64,000 nt of DNA, from positions 186,001 through 250,000 of the forward strand of contig NC_006047.2 of NCBI RefSeq assembly GCF_000006445.2, written 5' to 3'. The DNA is from Debaryomyces hansenii CBS767. Its lineage: Eukaryota > Ascomycota > Pichiomycetes > Serinales > Debaryomycetaceae. The notes under the pieces are model-generated. The model had not been told where the DNA came from and searched no databases. It saw only the letters and a program-made list of their open reading frames with translations. Positions 1 through 10,084 of the stretch are shown here, one piece after another; positions within the stretch are counted from its first letter, which is position 1, and each line of letters opens with the position of its first letter. A program made the position numbers and the translations under genes.

Positions 1-1360
1 CTTCTTTTTTAGTATTTTTGCGATTTTGCTTCAGTTTATGAGGCGTAATTGGATTTAAAACTGGATCAAAATGAAATGCTGGAAGGTCAGTATCTTCCAT
101 CGAATTTTTTATGAAGCAATTCAAGGGTTCATGATACCAACCAACATAAATCAGTTTTGCAAATGAGTTGTATAAAAATGGGAATGCAACTTTATACTCC
201 GTTTTTATGGGTATTCTAAAGATTACTCTATCAATAGAATTAAATTCGGTAAAATCTTCTATTTCCGGGTTATTAATTTTGTCTTTGTAGAGTGGTTCGA
301 ATTTTGGACCTCCTGGAAGGGCAATATTTAAACTTTTTGATGTGAAAAAGGAGGCCTTATCAAAAAGATAATAATAATTTGGATCTGTCACGTCCGGCAA
401 CAAAGGAGTGGATAATTTGTATAGATTGGCCATAGTTTGTAAATCAAGATTCCATGTTTTATATGATTCTCCATTGACGACCTTTAGATCATCTATCAAT
501 GGTTTTTCATCATAAAACCAGTCTATCACCGCCCGGTCTTTCATTCCATCTAATTCCAATTGAATACCGTCTAACGGCTCTACATCTTCTATGTTCTCCA
601 TCCAGTCTAATGGGGGTTCTTCATCATCGAAAGGTGGAAATCTCATTCTTTTGAAATGCTTTCTGTCTCTCTTTTCTCTTCGCATCATTAACCAAGCTGT
701 CGCCCATTGAGCTGTGTAAACAGGTTCGATAACTCTCGGGATTTCGTTCACAAACGTTATGGCACCAGTGATGTGATATAAAACCTTGACATCCTTAGTC
801 TGTTCCCATGGCTGAGGCATATTTTCTAACAATTTTAGGATTGCATGAGGTACGTACTTCAATGAACCCAAATGCGACCTTTTGTCTGAGGCAAACGTTT
901 TCGACGATAAATCACCGTGATCAAACATGATCTTTCGTAAGTGTTCAGGTGGCATGTCAACTTTCGTAGCATGAACCAACCCTCCAGATTTCTTATTATT
1001 CGTTTTCCCTGTCGCCGAATATCTATTTTTCTGTATTTGTAACCATCTCTTTTTTCTGGCTTGTAATTCGTCTTTCGTTACAATCGCTGACGATGACCTC
1101 ATACTACCCTTGCCTGATGCTATACCTGGAGGTGGTGGTGGAGGCGGTTGTCTTCTTATCCTTGAATCAGATGTAGCGGGATTTGGAGGAGGTGGAGGCG
1201 GTCTCACTTTCGAATTGTTCATGCCAGGTGGAGGTGGAGGTGGAGGGTTATGTGAAGTCTTTCTATTTACATTATTCTTTGGTTTATTATAATTAATGTT
1301 GTTCGGGTGCTTGTCCTGGCCCCCTGGAGGAGGGGGAGGAGGCGGTACTTTTGGTCCCAT
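1..1360 (-). CDS. PRP8: Prp8, N-terminal part (cut by window edge)
   Basis: Central U5 snRNP scaffold of the spliceosome, which cradles the catalytic RNA core in the nucleus. The start ATG is at 1358-1360 on the minus strand, and 453 codons run off the left edge with no stop; the family is about 2,400 residues. Residues 1-80 hold four separate runs of six or seven prolines (about 6-11, 38-44, 53-58 and 71-76). From about residue 100 the sequence becomes strongly Prp8-like: [17 protein letters not shown], then [16 protein letters not shown], then [19 protein letters not shown], then the basic [19 protein letters not shown]. Proline-rich N-terminal extensions are typical of fungal Prp8. It diverges from the RING-protein gene at 1641 across a 280-bp shared promoter. 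Identity is secure; only the part beyond the edge is unseen. Confidence 0.95.
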   Translation of the reverse strand, partial: MGPKVPPPPPPPGGQDKHPNNINYNKPKNNVNRKTSHNPPPPPPPGMNNSKVRPPPPPPNPATSDSRIRRQPPPPPPPGIASGKGSMRSSSAIVTKDELQARKKRWLQIQKNRYSATGKTNNKKSGGLVHATKVDMPPEHLRKIMFDHGDLSSKTFASDKRSHLGSLKYVPHAILKLLENMPQPWEQTKDVKVLYHITGAITFVNEIPRVIEPVYTAQWATAWLMMRREKRDRKHFKRMRFPPFDDEEPPLDWMENIEDVEPLDGIQLELDGMKDRAVIDWFYDEKPLIDDLKVVNGESYKTWNLDLQTMANLYKLSTPLLPDVTDPNYYYLFDKASFFTSKSLNIALPGGPKFEPLYKDKINNPEIEDFTEFNSIDRVIFRIPIKTEYKVAFPFLYNSFAKLIYVGWYHEPLNCFIKNSMEDTDLPAFHFDPVLNPITPHKLKQNRKNTKKE

Positions 1361-1471
1361 TCTATATATGTATAATGATAGATAGACTCTTGAACTTTTT
1401 AACAATAAACTGGACGATTATAGTTCTTATTCATAGGTATATTTTTGAAGAAGATATAACAAAGCTCTGCA

Positions 1472-1502
1472 CATCGCAAAATGTCGTCATCGCAAAATGT
1501 CG
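1472..1502. repeat. Two tandem copies of a 15-bp unit
   Basis: CATCGCAAAATGTCG occurs at 1472-1486 and again at 1488-1502, separated by one base. It lies in the divergent PRP8 / RING-protein promoter, about 140 bp before the latter's ATG. A related inverted core (GCGACATT) follows shortly after. It could be a paired binding site; no factor is assigned. Confidence 0.7.
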
Positions 1503-1640
1503 GATTACAATCCGCGACATTACTAATCTCGTTTCTATACTATATTCCCGACCATGGCTACTACGGAGTAACGACAAAAGGCTACAGATTGTTGTTAATT
1601 CATAGCATTTTATGACATATACTATTTGGATAAGTAATAA

Positions 1641-4061
1641 ATGTCAAATAATACTGTATTGAAGAACGCAACATCCGCATCTGGTGGTTCTAATGGGGAT
1701 CAGGACGACGAGTGGTTTCTTGCCAAATTTATTATAGCATTCATTGATGCAATCTGGGAGCAAAGTGAGACATCATCCCAGAACCGTATACTGTGGGATA
1801 GATTTGGTGGAATAACAACATACTGCTGCTCAATATATGGTGTGTCATGTTTGGTTATGGCGTTAATCTTGAATCGGACATTGGTAATGGCCTCCACAAA
1901 TTCATCACGGAACCAGCAGTCAGCAATTAGTAGACAAAGGGGTATCCTTAACACACCAAAACTGGCGGAGCTTTTAAAGAATATGAGTATGGTGAGTTTT
2001 AAGTTATTTGCAGTAGGATTATTGTTGTACAATTGCTACCATTTATTGGTCGCGTTGAATCTTTACTATCATACCAGTGTAACGCTGGATGCTTCTATAC
2101 CATGGTTTCATGTTTTAGTGCCGGATACCATCTTTGAGTACAGTCCAGATGTCTTTAATTCAAACAGGTATATGGCAACACCGAAAGATCAAGTGAATAT
2201 AGGACCAACTACCGATATGTACTGGCCTATTTTTCTTGGATTCTGTTTCCTGCTGTTCATAGAAACGTTTGTTTCCGTAGTACAAGGTAAACAGCCTTAT
2301 ACTGAATCGGGAATTACTATTTTTGAGCATTCCTTAGCGTTCCAAGAAGTCAGTTCAACTGGTTTCTTCGGTAGTTCCCGTCTCTACAAAAGACCTACAG
2401 AACAAGTCTTAATCGCCTGCATTTTCCTGACATTGAATCATCTTAATATACATATTGGAGGTCTATTAAACAATAATAGATACAGGCTTATCCCGCTGTC
2501 GATAATCGGATTGGCCTTTTTGACATATTTCGTATCGTGTTTTACTAATGGAAATATATGGAAATTTCCAACTATCATAATAATGTCTTTCGTACCTCAA
2601 GTTCTTATTATGCTGATAATTTTTGTATCAGTATTTATATTTTCGATGGCTGTACTCGCAAAAGGCTTTCAATTACAGGATTTGAATTATGCAAGCTTTT
2701 TACTTTATGAAAATAATGAAAGCGATTCAGAATTTAGAACAAGAAATTTGAACATTAATTTGCATGATGATTTTTATACGGCATTGTTGAATCTTGGTAT
2801 GCTAGCAATCACACTGGCAGGTAAATCAAGCTATATTACAGAGCTTAGTCTTGTTACAGTTGATGAAGACACATGGATAGAAAGAAGCATTTGGCAAAAG
2901 CTCAAGTATCAAGCCAAATCAGTTGCAAGCTTGCAAGCAAAATTAAACACCAATAATGTAACGGACTACTTAAAAGAGAATAAGATCTCAGGTTATGGAA
3001 ACATGATAATGACACCTTCAAAACGCTTGATTTCAGGAGAGCGTACTGATTTATTCAACGATGATACATCTGATTTAAAAAATTCCAAATCTATCAGTGT
3101 TTTACGTAAGAGAATTCTTTTCCTCAAAGAAATTGTATCTGATCTTATACAATTATTATATGGATTGATTATTGATTCCTTTTTGCTATATTTCATACCG
3201 AAAAAGTTCAGTCATTATGTGTTACGTCGTCAGAACAGAGAAAATACCAATATCGACGAAACCGACGAGGAATTCGAAAGAAGAAAAAGAAAGACCCCAG
3301 CGTTTTTACGCCCATACATCAAGAGGAATGCGAAAAGCCTTACGAAAGTTCATTTCGACCAGAAAGAGGTTATACAAAGTCAATCAGTAGATTTGAATGA
3401 CTACAGTGAAGAGCAATTAGCTCAAAATTATATATCTTTATTACTCGAAAAGGAATTATCAGAGATTGATGATTCAGAAGATTACTACCAAACTAACCAT
3501 TATGAACTGGACCTAGAGGAAGAATCTGACATTGAGTCTATAGACATATCATCATCTACAACAGTAAGTGGAAATCGTGTGATAGATGATGTTTCTCATA
3601 CGTTGATTGACGAATTATTATCCCCTGAAGAGTTCCAAAATTTATTCAGCTCTGCTAATGTTGACATTTTGCAACGTCACTTGAACCATGACTCTCAGAC
3701 AAGTGGTATATTAACTAGGTCCAAATTCAACTCTCTCACCTCCGGCATCGCCATACAAGAAAGTACTTTATCCAGCCAAGATGAAATATCAAAACTATTG
3801 GAATTGATCTTGAATAAAAGAAAATCCCAACTAGAGGATTTATCATCTGATAATTCGAATAGACATACTGATGACTACGATCTTAATTCAAAATTAGATT
3901 GTGTTATTTGCCAAACTAATGTCAGAGAAATTATAACATGGCCTTGTAAATGTTTCGCTATTTGTGAATCCTGCCGTTTAAGTTTAATTTCCAAAGGCAT
4001 CGAAGGCTGTGTTTGTTGTCGTAGAGATGTTGAAGGTGTGTCTAAAGTATTTATACCGTGA
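1641..4061 (+). CDS. Asi1/Asi3-type membrane RING E3 ligase
   Basis: 806-residue membrane protein with a C-terminal RING. Several hydrophobic segments lie in the first 350 residues (around 60-75, 115-140, 195-215, 255-275, 290-310 and 318-345), with another near 505-520. A long acidic, serine-rich linker follows. The last 55 residues form a cysteine-rich RING beginning CVICQTNVREI at Cys754/Cys757, continuing WPCKCFAICESC and ending EGCVCCRRDV. In S. cerevisiae this architecture belongs to Asi1 and Asi3, inner-nuclear-membrane E3 ligases that degrade latent Stp1/Stp2 amino-acid-sensing factors and misplaced membrane proteins. Which of the two paralogues it matches cannot be told from sequence alone, so no symbol is given. 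It diverges from PRP8. Confidence 0.8.
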   Translation: MSNNTVLKNATSASGGSNGDQDDEWFLAKFIIAFIDAIWEQSETSSQNRILWDRFGGITTYCCSIYGVSCLVMALILNRTLVMASTNSSRNQQSAISRQRGILNTPKLAELLKNMSMVSFKLFAVGLLLYNCYHLLVALNLYYHTSVTLDASIPWFHVLVPDTIFEYSPDVFNSNRYMATPKDQVNIGPTTDMYWPIFLGFCFLLFIETFVSVVQGKQPYTESGITIFEHSLAFQEVSSTGFFGSSRLYKRPTEQVLIACIFLTLNHLNIHIGGLLNNNRYRLIPLSIIGLAFLTYFVSCFTNGNIWKFPTIIIMSFVPQVLIMLIIFVSVFIFSMAVLAKGFQLQDLNYASFLLYENNESDSEFRTRNLNINLHDDFYTALLNLGMLAITLAGKSSYITELSLVTVDEDTWIERSIWQKLKYQAKSVASLQAKLNTNNVTDYLKENKISGYGNMIMTPSKRLISGERTDLFNDDTSDLKNSKSISVLRKRILFLKEIVSDLIQLLYGLIIDSFLLYFIPKKFSHYVLRRQNRENTNIDETDEEFERRKRKTPAFLRPYIKRNAKSLTKVHFDQKEVIQSQSVDLNDYSEEQLAQNYISLLLEKELSEIDDSEDYYQTNHYELDLEEESDIESIDISSSTTVSGNRVIDDVSHTLIDELLSPEEFQNLFSSANVDILQRHLNHDSQTSGILTRSKFNSLTSGIAIQESTLSSQDEISKLLELILNKRKSQLEDLSSDNSNRHTDDYDLNSKLDCVICQTNVREIITWPCKCFAICESCRLSLISKGIEGCVCCRRDVEGVSKVFIP

Positions 4062-4314
4062 TTGTTACCCCATATATATAACGTTCATCATCTGTATATG
4101 CTAATACATATAGTATATTACGTATGCTCATAACCAACAAAAGTTTTGGTCAAATTAATTAATTCTAAAAAATTGCATTGGTAAGGATAATTCTATAATA
4201 ACCAATAACCACTACATGCTCTAGCCAATAAGATAAAAGCTTTATGTATTCAATTTTTAATTATTGGCAAATTTTGAATTTAAAGCGGAACCATTTTCAC
4301 CCAAAATTTTTAGT

Positions 4315-5418
4315 ATGAGTCTTCAACCGAATATCGACCATGCTACAATAACGAGTCGACTTCACAGTCAACACCAAAATGCTAACACAATATCACATTT
4401 ATCACAGGAAACACCATTGCCTTTTAAGAAATATACAAAGAAGAGGTCATGGGTATGGGATTGGTTTGAACAAGATCCTGATAATAAATACAGGGCCGTT
4501 TGTTTATACTGCCATCAAGAAATATTCCGATTAGATGGAGACAGAGGATCGCCAAAGAAATTGATTACACATGTAAATTCAAAACATGGAATTAATAAAG
4601 ACAATTTTGCGGGCGAAGAGTTGTTTAAAATAAGATTAGAGAAATTGAAAACGTATGTCAATACTTTTGGACCCTTGGTTACAAATCGAGGTGATGCCAT
4701 TGTTTACGGAATAATGAATCTGGGTATTCAGGCTATGACAACAGTTCCAACTATATCGTCATCTGTTTCTGGTCCTAGTGCTGCAAGTGCAAGTCCTCCT
4801 CGGCACAATAGCTACCCATCAGACTCAATTGGAATGATTGTGGGGGAGACCCGACCCCAGCTCCCAGTAATTACAAAACCTACGAACCAAGATATACAGC
4901 CTCAAACTTTGTCTAAACCACCATTAGCTGAAGCGACCAATATACCACGATCCGAACCAAAGGAGCCTCCTATGGATATCAATGTAATTGACCCTTCGCT
5001 CAGCTCAAGTTTCCATGAGAGACAAATAGATTCAAACTTTAATAACTTGTCCCATAAATCGAAGAAACAGGAAGAGCTTGAGAAATACAATAATTTAATC
5101 ACTAATCACAATAGACAAGTTGAAGAGTACAACAAAGCTGCAGTTATTGCAAATGACAGAAATATGCATCCATGCGAAAGTCTATCGAACGATTCAGAAC
5201 TGAGGCAAACACACGAAAACTATATGTTTAAGTCGCAGAGACTATTCATGCCATTGGGTACTGGTCGAGAAACTAAGGAAGGAAACAGATGTAAATATGC
5301 CCTTGAAGAGTTTATTATGAAGAATTCTGAGTGTTTTAACAATCTATTATTTATCGAAAGTGACAGCTTCAAACAATTTGTCAATGCTTTACGAGACCAC
5401 CCTAATGATTCTATATAG
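4315..5418 (+). CDS. BED-type zinc-finger protein
   Basis: 367 residues from ATG 4315. The frame is open back to a TTG at 4264, but the ATG is the natural start. The region from about residue 43 to 92 is a BED finger: aromatic KKRSWVWDWF, then Cys63-x2-Cys66 (AVCLYCHQEI), then His86-x4-His91 (LITHVNSKH). BED fingers bind DNA and occur in chromatin-boundary and transposase-derived proteins. The middle is low-complexity and proline-rich. A predicted coiled coil with EELEKYNNLITNHNRQVEEYN lies near 260-285. The conserved-looking end NRCKYALEEFIMKNSECF recurs in decayed form just downstream. Probably a nuclear DNA-binding protein; target and function unknown. Confidence 0.75.
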   Translation: MSLQPNIDHATITSRLHSQHQNANTISHLSQETPLPFKKYTKKRSWVWDWFEQDPDNKYRAVCLYCHQEIFRLDGDRGSPKKLITHVNSKHGINKDNFAGEELFKIRLEKLKTYVNTFGPLVTNRGDAIVYGIMNLGIQAMTTVPTISSSVSGPSAASASPPRHNSYPSDSIGMIVGETRPQLPVITKPTNQDIQPQTLSKPPLAEATNIPRSEPKEPPMDINVIDPSLSSSFHERQIDSNFNNLSHKSKKQEELEKYNNLITNHNRQVEEYNKAAVIANDRNMHPCESLSNDSELRQTHENYMFKSQRLFMPLGTGRETKEGNRCKYALEEFIMKNSECFNNLLFIESDSFKQFVNALRDHPNDSI

Positions 5419-5431
5419 ACGTACCATATAG

Positions 5432-5543
5432 ATATCCGTGCTTAATATGTAGATATATGTATATATATATAGCTATACTTTCCATATAATAAGAAACTAG
5501 TGCAGGTTTAAATGTAATTATTGTGTACGCTATATGTGAAACC
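5432..5543 (+). repeat. First copy of duplicated 3'-flank
   Basis: This 3' UTR segment of the BED gene begins TATCCGTGCTTAATATGTAG and includes CTTTCCATATAATAAG. It aligns with small gaps to 5971-6075, including a shared tail (TTTAAATGTAATTATT here, GATTATGTAATCATT there) and a closing GAAAC. This marks a tandem duplication of the gene's end. Confidence 0.65.
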
Positions 5544-5714
5544 AAATGTGCATTTTCAATAATGTGAAGAATGAATTCAATAGGCTCAAAAAAGATGCTG
5601 AATCAAAGTTAAAAGAAGTCTCTATCCTTCGCTCCGTAGAAAATAACATTCTATAATTAAAACATGATTGAAAGACATTTCATTGTTATCGAAATCAAAA
5701 ATGTGTCATTTATT

Positions 5715-6075
5715 ACATTTTCAAGCATATATGAAATGTATTTCAGAAGCAAATCACAAAATCTTAAGAACAAATTGAACCCACCTACAGAAAACAATGG
5801 TCGGCTCTTGAATACCATCATTCGTTCACTGCAGCCAGCGAAAGACAAATGGATGCAAACTTCAATATCTTGTACATATTAGAAAGACTAAAATATCGAA
5901 TATTTTTATAGAAAGTGATAACATCATGGTTTTATCAGTACTACTACATTAGCTGATGATCATACATAGGAATCCGTGCTTTAATACGTATATAAATATA
6001 ACTATATCTTATACTCTCCATATAATAGGAGAGTAAGAATGCTAAGATTATGTAATCATTCCAGATACGCGAAAC
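5715..6075 (+). pseudogene. Decayed tandem copy of the BED-protein 3' end
   Basis: Between the BED gene and LCB1 lies DNA resembling the BED gene's last codons plus its 3' flank. In one frame from 5851 it reads GCKLQYLVHIRKTK... NIFIESDNI and stops at 5950-5952. The intact gene has RCKYALEEFIMKNS... NLLFIESDSF before its stop. The shared 3' flank then follows from 5971. Upstream, weaker similarity (YFRSKSQNL against YMFKSQRL) lies in another frame, implying frameshifts. No intact zinc finger is visible, so this looks like a truncated, frameshifted relic. The flank match is firmer than the protein match. Confidence 0.5.
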
Positions 6076-6285
6076 GTCCAATATTCTTTTTAGTAGGTGT
6101 TGATGAGAACCAATCTCATATGAGCTTTCTATAATAGTTCATTACATTATACAATCGTTGGGTTAAAAGTAAGTTATCACGAATATTAGTGAATAAAGAT
6201 ACAAACTTTCACTTTGGTTGTTGTTATATTATATTTTCGTTGTTAGGATCATTGCTATTCTCTTACTTTGTACAAGTCATCTAAA

Positions 6286-8031
6286 ATGCCTTCGGCTGAG
6301 ACTATAGTTACCACTACCACAATCAAGACAGCAACAGCTATTACTACATTAGCCCCGTCTCTTGAGGGGTTGACAGCGGCTTTATCACACAATTTTGTCC
6401 ATTATTTGAACTATTTGGATAGGTTACCAGGTGGTCAGATTATTTTAAGGTATATTAAATCGTCGTATAAGAATGATCCAGTTAGATCATTATTTGAGTT
6501 AGCGCTCTTCATTTTTGCCGTTCATTACTTTCTTTCGTCGAAGAAGAAGGAAAATAAATCCGACTTAACTGTATTCAGCGAAAAGGAAATTGACGCTTTA
6601 TGTAAAGACTGGGAACCTGAACCTTTAGTTGAAGATCTTACACCTTTGGAAAAATGGGAATTAAAATGTATTCCTGAAATTAAGGGACATAATGGATCGC
6701 ATGTGCAGTTATTGAACGAGCCAGGCTCTCATTTGGGTAAAGTCGTCAATTTAGCATCATATGATTTTTTGAACTTAAATGAAAGCGATAACATCAAAGC
6801 AGCAGCAAAAGGATGTATCTCTGGTGCAGGTGTAGGTGCCTGTGGACCACCAAATTTTTATGGAACACAAGATGTTCACGTCAGATTGGAAGAAGACTTA
6901 TCTGAGTACTTAGGTACTGAGCAGGCTATATTGTACGGACAAGATTTCGTTACTGCCGGTTCAGTTATCCCAGCTTACTTGAAGAGAGGTGATTTATGTA
7001 TTGTGGACAGTGGTGTTAATTTAGCTATACAAAAGGCTTTGATTGTTAGTCGTTGTGATCTTGAATGGTATGATCATAATGACATGGACCATTTGGAACA
7101 AATTTTAAAAGAAATCAAGCCAGTCATAGAGAAGCAGAAGCCTATTCGTAGAAGATTTGTTGTTACTGAGAGTTTGTTCGCAACTACTGGTGATTTAGCA
7201 TTATTACCAAGAATCGTTGAATTGAAAAACAAATATAAATATCGTTTATTCTTAGATGAATCATTGTCTATCGGTGTTTTAGGTGCTACTGGTAAGGGTC
7301 TTGTGGAACATTATAACATTCCAAGGTCAGAAATTTCTATCACCATTGGTTCCATGGCTTTATCTTTTGCATCTTCTGGTGGTTTCTGTGTTGGTGTAAC
7401 TCCAATGATTCAACATCAAAGAATCTCTTCTAACGCCTACGTTTTTAGTGCAGCGTTACCCCCGTATTCGGCTAAAGTAACCTCTGAAGCTATTAAAGAA
7501 ATTTCCTCGAATTTAGATTCAACCGGAAAATCCAAACTTATGCTGGCCTTACATGAAAAAATTCAGTATGTTTATCAAGAGTTAGAAAAGCAAATCCCAT
7601 CGTCATTCTTTACGGTAACATCGGCTCCATTTTCTCCAATTATTCATTTAAGTTTAAGTCTGGAGTATAGAAAGAAATTGAATTTACCTCCATTTTACGG
7701 TAATACAGATTTGTTACTCACTGGTAAACAGTCAAAGAGATTGAATGAATTCAATCATAAGCTTAACACGGAATCGTTTATACTACAAAAGATTATTGAT
7801 CAGTGCTTAACGAAGGCTGGTGTTTTGTTGACTAGATCCAAGCATATTTTAGAACATGAGAACTTACCTGTTCCAAGCCCGCATCTACTTTTCATGGTTA
7901 ATACAGGGGTCTCGATTGAAGAATTTAATAGAGCTATCTACGCTTTGAAACTTGCCATGGGTGAAGTTTGCTCTAAGATCCGTAACGAAAATGATTTGCT
8001 TGTCTTAGAAAATGAGATCATAAATTATTGA
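6286..8031 (+). CDS. LCB1: Serine palmitoyltransferase subunit 1
   Basis: 581 residues from ATG 6286; the frame extends to a TTG at 6268, which is not preferred. Lcb1 pairs with Lcb2 at the ER to condense serine with palmitoyl-CoA, the first committed step of sphingolipid synthesis. A single membrane segment (LFELALFIFAVHYFLSS) lies near residues 67-83. The alpha-oxoamine synthase fold follows: LASYDFLNLN, then GAGVGACGPPNFYGTQDVH, then LFLDESLSIGVLGATGKG. At the position where catalytic family members carry the PLP lysine, this protein has GSMALSFASSGGFCVG with no lysine, as expected for the non-catalytic Lcb1 subunit. It converges on CDC23 with 136 bp between stops. Confidence 0.93.
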   Translation: MPSAETIVTTTTIKTATAITTLAPSLEGLTAALSHNFVHYLNYLDRLPGGQIILRYIKSSYKNDPVRSLFELALFIFAVHYFLSSKKKENKSDLTVFSEKEIDALCKDWEPEPLVEDLTPLEKWELKCIPEIKGHNGSHVQLLNEPGSHLGKVVNLASYDFLNLNESDNIKAAAKGCISGAGVGACGPPNFYGTQDVHVRLEEDLSEYLGTEQAILYGQDFVTAGSVIPAYLKRGDLCIVDSGVNLAIQKALIVSRCDLEWYDHNDMDHLEQILKEIKPVIEKQKPIRRRFVVTESLFATTGDLALLPRIVELKNKYKYRLFLDESLSIGVLGATGKGLVEHYNIPRSEISITIGSMALSFASSGGFCVGVTPMIQHQRISSNAYVFSAALPPYSAKVTSEAIKEISSNLDSTGKSKLMLALHEKIQYVYQELEKQIPSSFFTVTSAPFSPIIHLSLSLEYRKKLNLPPFYGNTDLLLTGKQSKRLNEFNHKLNTESFILQKIIDQCLTKAGVLLTRSKHILEHENLPVPSPHLLFMVNTGVSIEEFNRAIYALKLAMGEVCSKIRNENDLLVLENEIINY

Positions 8032-8167
8032 TTCTATGGCATCCTATTAAAATATATATATTCTTTGTTTTCAATTTTTTGAAAATGTGTCTTAATAATT
8101 TATCTCGCGACACCTGTTCAAAATCTTATTTATTGGTACACCATTATAATAATTACGTATATTCTGT

Positions 8168-9946
8168 TTATTTCAGCATTCTATTCCGCGATTCCCTTGC
8201 AATAGACCTAGCCTCTTCAACGTCATGTGCATTACTATGATTTAAATCTTTTGCTAGCTCGTATGCTTCTTCAAATCTATGGTTTTCGAGGGCACTTCTT
8301 GCCAACCATAATCTTGCTTTAGATGTTTCATCACTAACCCCCCATTCGTATTCCTGATCGAAACACAATTTCATATACTTATATGTATCCTTAGAACGCC
8401 CCAACTTTTGAGAAATAGTCGCCAATCTGAAGCATATATGCGGCTCATAATTAATGACTTCTTCAACATTATCGAGTCCACCCTTACTATAATTATCAAT
8501 CTTTAATGCCTTTTCAAATGATTTAATAGCCTCATCATATTTCTCAATCTTTTCATAACAATTTCCAATCGCTTGCCACATTCTTTTATCTAAAGGTTGT
8601 AGACTAGTCGCTTTCTGATAGTAGTATAACGCATATAAATGCATATCTAAAACCTCGTATGCTTGGCCTAAACCGTACCAAGCCCTAAAGTCCTTTGGAT
8701 TTGTATCTACAGCCCTTCTATATGATTCAATTGCAGCATGAGAATTCTTTAATTCAACAAATTCGTGACCCATTAATGTCCATGCACTAAGACAGTTTTT
8801 GTTGAGTGTTAATGCCCGTTTATAGTACATTATAGCCTTCTCGTGTTCGCATTTCATAGAATGATAATTAGCAATAATGCAACAAGTTTCGGGGCGGAAC
8901 TTATCTACCAGAGAAGCAAATTGTGCAAGGAAAGATAGTTTGGATCTTTTCTCCATGACATATAACATATTGGAATATGTGTCCAAATCATCAAGTCGCA
9001 ATGGGTCCTCGATCAAGATTTGGTCAAATATTGATTCGGCTTGAAAGTAATCAAGTCCATGATATGCAATTAGAAATTGCTGTACCTTCAAGAAATTGAA
9101 CTTTGGAAACGTATTTATTAAGTTGTCTAAGTTTGCTTTCAACGACGCCAGTTGTTGATAAAACTCTTGCAATATTACCACTTCAAAAAAATGAAACATA
9201 ATATTGTTCGTCAATGAGGACTTGGCTGACTTCAATTTATTTATAAAGGCAATTGCTTCATCAAATGTATTCAAGGTGGAAATTAATTCTTGCCAGCAGG
9301 ACCAATTATAAGGAAATAGCCGAAGTGACTGAAAAAAATTATGTTGTGCCATTGCATACTTCTTCTTTTTATTATACACTATACCATTTAAGTAGTATAA
9401 GAATGCATTTGGTTTATTCTCTGGCTTGGAATGATAATTCTCTGACTCTTGTATAATTTTAGAGAGCTTGATATTAAGGCTCCCCACAAGTTCGTCTTTA
9501 CCTCGACTTGCAGCATTATTAAATTCATTATCAGAAGGCTCATGATTACCATTTCCCAGCAAAAATAGTGACCCAAGGTTTATAGATCCATCTGTTTCTT
9601 CTGTGGCCTTCTTATCAACGCTTATCAATATACAATACAACCGAAAGAATAATGCACTTCCGCTCTTGCAGTCTTTCAAAACATATGATGCTCTATCAAA
9701 CTCTTTGCAATTGAAATATGCCTTTGCTAACATGAACTTTTCCTGGTCCATTTTATCTTCGGGATCTTGTTCAATAATAGGATATTCGTATGGAACGGAT
9801 TCATTTTGATCTGTTTGAGATAATCCATTCAATGCTTCAGCACACCATTTTGCTGCTTGAAACAAATTCAAATTCGTCAATATTTGACATGATTGAAATA
9901 GCTTTATTCTTAGTTTATCGATGTGTTCTGCCTTCACTGTCTGCAT
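8168..9946 (-). CDS. CDC23: Anaphase-promoting complex TPR subunit Cdc23/Apc8
   Basis: 592 residues from ATG 9944-9946; an upstream in-frame TTG is not used. Apc8/Cdc23 is a scaffold TPR subunit of the anaphase-promoting complex, the nuclear E3 ligase that drives mitotic exit. The C-terminal half is a run of TPRs, for instance YKRALTLNKNCLSAWTLMGH, then SYRRAVDTNPKDFRAWYGLG, then YYQKATSLQPLDKRMWQAIG and SFEKALKIDNYSKGG. The N-terminal half is less conserved helical repeat. S. cerevisiae Cdc23 is 626 residues. It shares a short 138-bp divergent promoter with the gene at 10085. That promoter holds two forkhead-like words (TGTTTATT and GTAAATAA), which is only suggestive of cell-cycle control. 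Confidence 0.92.
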   Translation of the reverse strand: MQTVKAEHIDKLRIKLFQSCQILTNLNLFQAAKWCAEALNGLSQTDQNESVPYEYPIIEQDPEDKMDQEKFMLAKAYFNCKEFDRASYVLKDCKSGSALFFRLYCILISVDKKATEETDGSINLGSLFLLGNGNHEPSDNEFNNAASRGKDELVGSLNIKLSKIIQESENYHSKPENKPNAFLYYLNGIVYNKKKKYAMAQHNFFQSLRLFPYNWSCWQELISTLNTFDEAIAFINKLKSAKSSLTNNIMFHFFEVVILQEFYQQLASLKANLDNLINTFPKFNFLKVQQFLIAYHGLDYFQAESIFDQILIEDPLRLDDLDTYSNMLYVMEKRSKLSFLAQFASLVDKFRPETCCIIANYHSMKCEHEKAIMYYKRALTLNKNCLSAWTLMGHEFVELKNSHAAIESYRRAVDTNPKDFRAWYGLGQAYEVLDMHLYALYYYQKATSLQPLDKRMWQAIGNCYEKIEKYDEAIKSFEKALKIDNYSKGGLDNVEEVINYEPHICFRLATISQKLGRSKDTYKYMKLCFDQEYEWGVSDETSKARLWLARSALENHRFEEAYELAKDLNHSNAHDVEEARSIARESRNRMLK

Positions 9947-10084
9947 TCTATGAATCAAAAATTGTATTATAGATGATAACCGCCGTGTTTATTTCTGAAC
10001 TGTAAATAAAAATACGAAAAGTGCGCTAAAACAAATACTTCCATCATCAACTTGACCTCTATTGGCATTGATAACACGGAAAAT

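Noticed and set aside
1110..1292. Glycine-rich open frame on the plus strand
   Set aside because: It is the antisense of the polyproline tracts in PRP8.
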